DNA of 6,428 bases from Acidobacteriota bacterium. Its GTDB lineage: Bacteria; Acidobacteriota; Terriglobia; Terriglobales; Acidobacteriaceae. Where the stretch lies: the NCBI GenBank assembly GCA_021851465.1, contig JAJZDL010000166.1, positions 1 through 6,428 on the forward strand, given 5' to 3'. Below are positions 5,999 through 6,428 of this stretch, one piece after another. Below the pieces are notes generated by a model. That model worked only from the letters and a program-made list of their open reading frames with translations, searched no databases and was not told the DNA's origin. Position 1 is the stretch's first letter. The number at the start of each line of letters is the position of its first letter. The translations under genes and the position numbers were made by a program.

Positions 5999-6178
5999 AG
6001 TGTACCGCCGGCGGCTTTACCGCTCGCTCGCGCAGCCGGCCAGCGGATAAAAGCAAGCGCGGGCGTTGCAGGCTACGCGGAGATCTTCATGCAGGCGCGG
6101 CGCCGGCCTGGGGCAGTTTGCCGGAGCGCTTTCTGCGGAGCCGCCGATGCGGCTATCATTCTCTGTGCCGCTACGAAC
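5999..6178. promoter_or_regulatory. divergent intergenic region between nadK and the small membrane ORF
   Basis: Both flanking genes read outward, so promoters for each should lie here. For the plus strand, TATCAT (6154-6159) with TTCTGC 17 nt upstream (6131-6136) is a weak sigma-70-like pair. A perfect 6-bp hairpin AGCCGC/GCGGCT (6139-6144 and 6149-6154) sits in the spacer and touches the -10. For nadK I see no convincing promoter. These calls rest on weak matches. Confidence 0.3.
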
Positions 6179-6184
6179 GGAGAG
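6179..6184 (+). promoter_or_regulatory. Shine-Dalgarno for the small ORF at 6194
   Basis: GGAGAG ends 9 nt before the ATG at 6194. It decides this start over upstream in-frame codons, which would run antisense into nadK. Confidence 0.45.
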
Positions 6185-6193
6185 CAAAAGGGG

Positions 6194-6310
6194 ATGAATG
6201 TGTTGCGAGCGATTGCCGGGTTTGCGTTTTCGATCCTCGTGGGCCATGTGGTCCTGTGGGTGTTGATAGAAAAGACGCTGTGGCCGTATATCCGCAAGGG
6301 GCACCTGTGA
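6194..6310 (+). CDS. small one-TM hypothetical protein, probably truncated by an insertion sequence
   Basis: The frame gives 38 residues: MNVLRAIAGF, then a hydrophobic span (about 5-27, including FSILVGHVVLWVLI), then EKTLWPYIRKGHL. This would be a single membrane helix followed by a basic tail, topology unknown. I do not recognise a family. The last leucine codon and the TGA stop (6305-6310) overlap the first bases of an IS481-type terminus (TGTGA from 6306), so the natural protein probably continued and was cut by the insertion. It is divergent from nadK. Alternatively it is a genuine tiny protein whose end happens to coincide with the insertion site. Confidence 0.5.
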   Translation: MNVLRAIAGFAFSILVGHVVLWVLIEKTLWPYIRKGHL

Positions 6311-6428
6311 TCTTTCAAGAGGTTGTCCATTCGAACTGAACCGGAGAAGCTGGTTGTGACGAGCAATCAGAACCTTCGGAGGGAACGAATGGACATCCAT
6401 AAGAATGCCCGACTTAGCTTTCGCAGTC
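6306..6428 (+). mobile_element. left end of an IS481-family insertion sequence (continues past window)
   Basis: The sequence from TGTGATCTTTCAAGAGGTTG (6306 on) follows the pattern I recall for the left end of Bordetella IS481: TGTGA, TTCAA, AGGTTGT, then AACCGGA and CTGG. A short leader then leads to a transposase start at 6389 with the family's N-terminus. The spacing of terminus and transposase start is similar to that in IS481. The right end and target duplication are outside the window. Confidence 0.75.
6389..6428 (+). CDS. IS481-family transposase, N-terminal 13 residues (3' part outside window)
   Basis: The ATG at 6389 opens MDIHKNARLSFRS, cut by the window edge. The 'M.IHKNARL' opening, with a following Arg-containing helix, is the hallmark N-terminus of IS481-family integrase-type transposases. 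There it begins a helix-turn-helix DNA-binding domain ahead of the DDE catalytic core. A strong ribosome site GGAGG (6378-6382) lies 6 nt upstream. Whether the rest is intact cannot be seen. Confidence 0.85.
   Translation, partial: MDIHKNARLSFRS

Noticed and set aside
5167..6339. Plus-strand open frame antisense to nadK that continues into the small ORF region
   Set aside because: The Asp/Gly/Ala-rich product has no motif. The minus strand encodes a full NAD kinase.
6355..6375. TGTGACGAGC first considered as the IS481-type left terminus
   Set aside because: The earlier TGTGA at 6306 is followed by the TTCAA/AGGTTGT and AACCGGA blocks that match the recalled IS481 end. The 6355 position is internal leader.

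Overview
The window looks like GC-rich chromosomal DNA of an acidobacterium (Acidobacteriota, probably Terriglobia/Acidobacteriaceae-like). The main pointer is a secreted protein of the 'VWFA-related acidobacterial domain' type. Intergenic repeats of a kind I recall from that group agree with this. The taxonomic call is inference from gene families, not from a marker gene.

Layout. The left edge (1-131) is the 3' end of an ISAs1-family insertion sequence: the last 37 codons of its transposase, then its right terminal repeat. It abuts, and apparently interrupts, a gene whose remnant (132-438) encodes a carboxypeptidase-regulatory-like beta-sandwich domain. From 439 to about 1076 there is no convincing gene. 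That stretch holds a terminator-like hairpin and two repeat structures (792-930 and 933-1059). The core is two tail-to-tail transcription units of housekeeping type. On the plus strand, an RluC/RluD-type 23S rRNA pseudouridine synthase (1094-2359) is followed after 10 nt by a signal-peptide-bearing VWA-domain protein (2370-3398). On the minus strand, NAD kinase nadK (5988-5089) is followed after 20 nt by an exported TPR-repeat protein (5068-3635). The 236-nt convergent spacer contains a second copy of the repeat core found upstream of the pseudouridine synthase. Upstream of nadK lies a divergent, short one-TM ORF (6194-6310). It is cut at its 3' end by the left terminus of an IS481-family element (6306 to the window edge), whose transposase begins at 6389.

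How the parts relate. The four core genes look like ordinary conserved functions (rRNA modification, NADP synthesis, two envelope/periplasmic proteins). I see no evidence that they form one pathway. The notable biology is at the margins: two different insertion sequences each disrupt a neighbouring reading frame, and several inverted-repeat or palindromic elements fill the gene-free stretches. One may have contributed to an unusual in-frame insertion in the pseudouridine synthase. I did not find a convincing undescribed multi-gene system.
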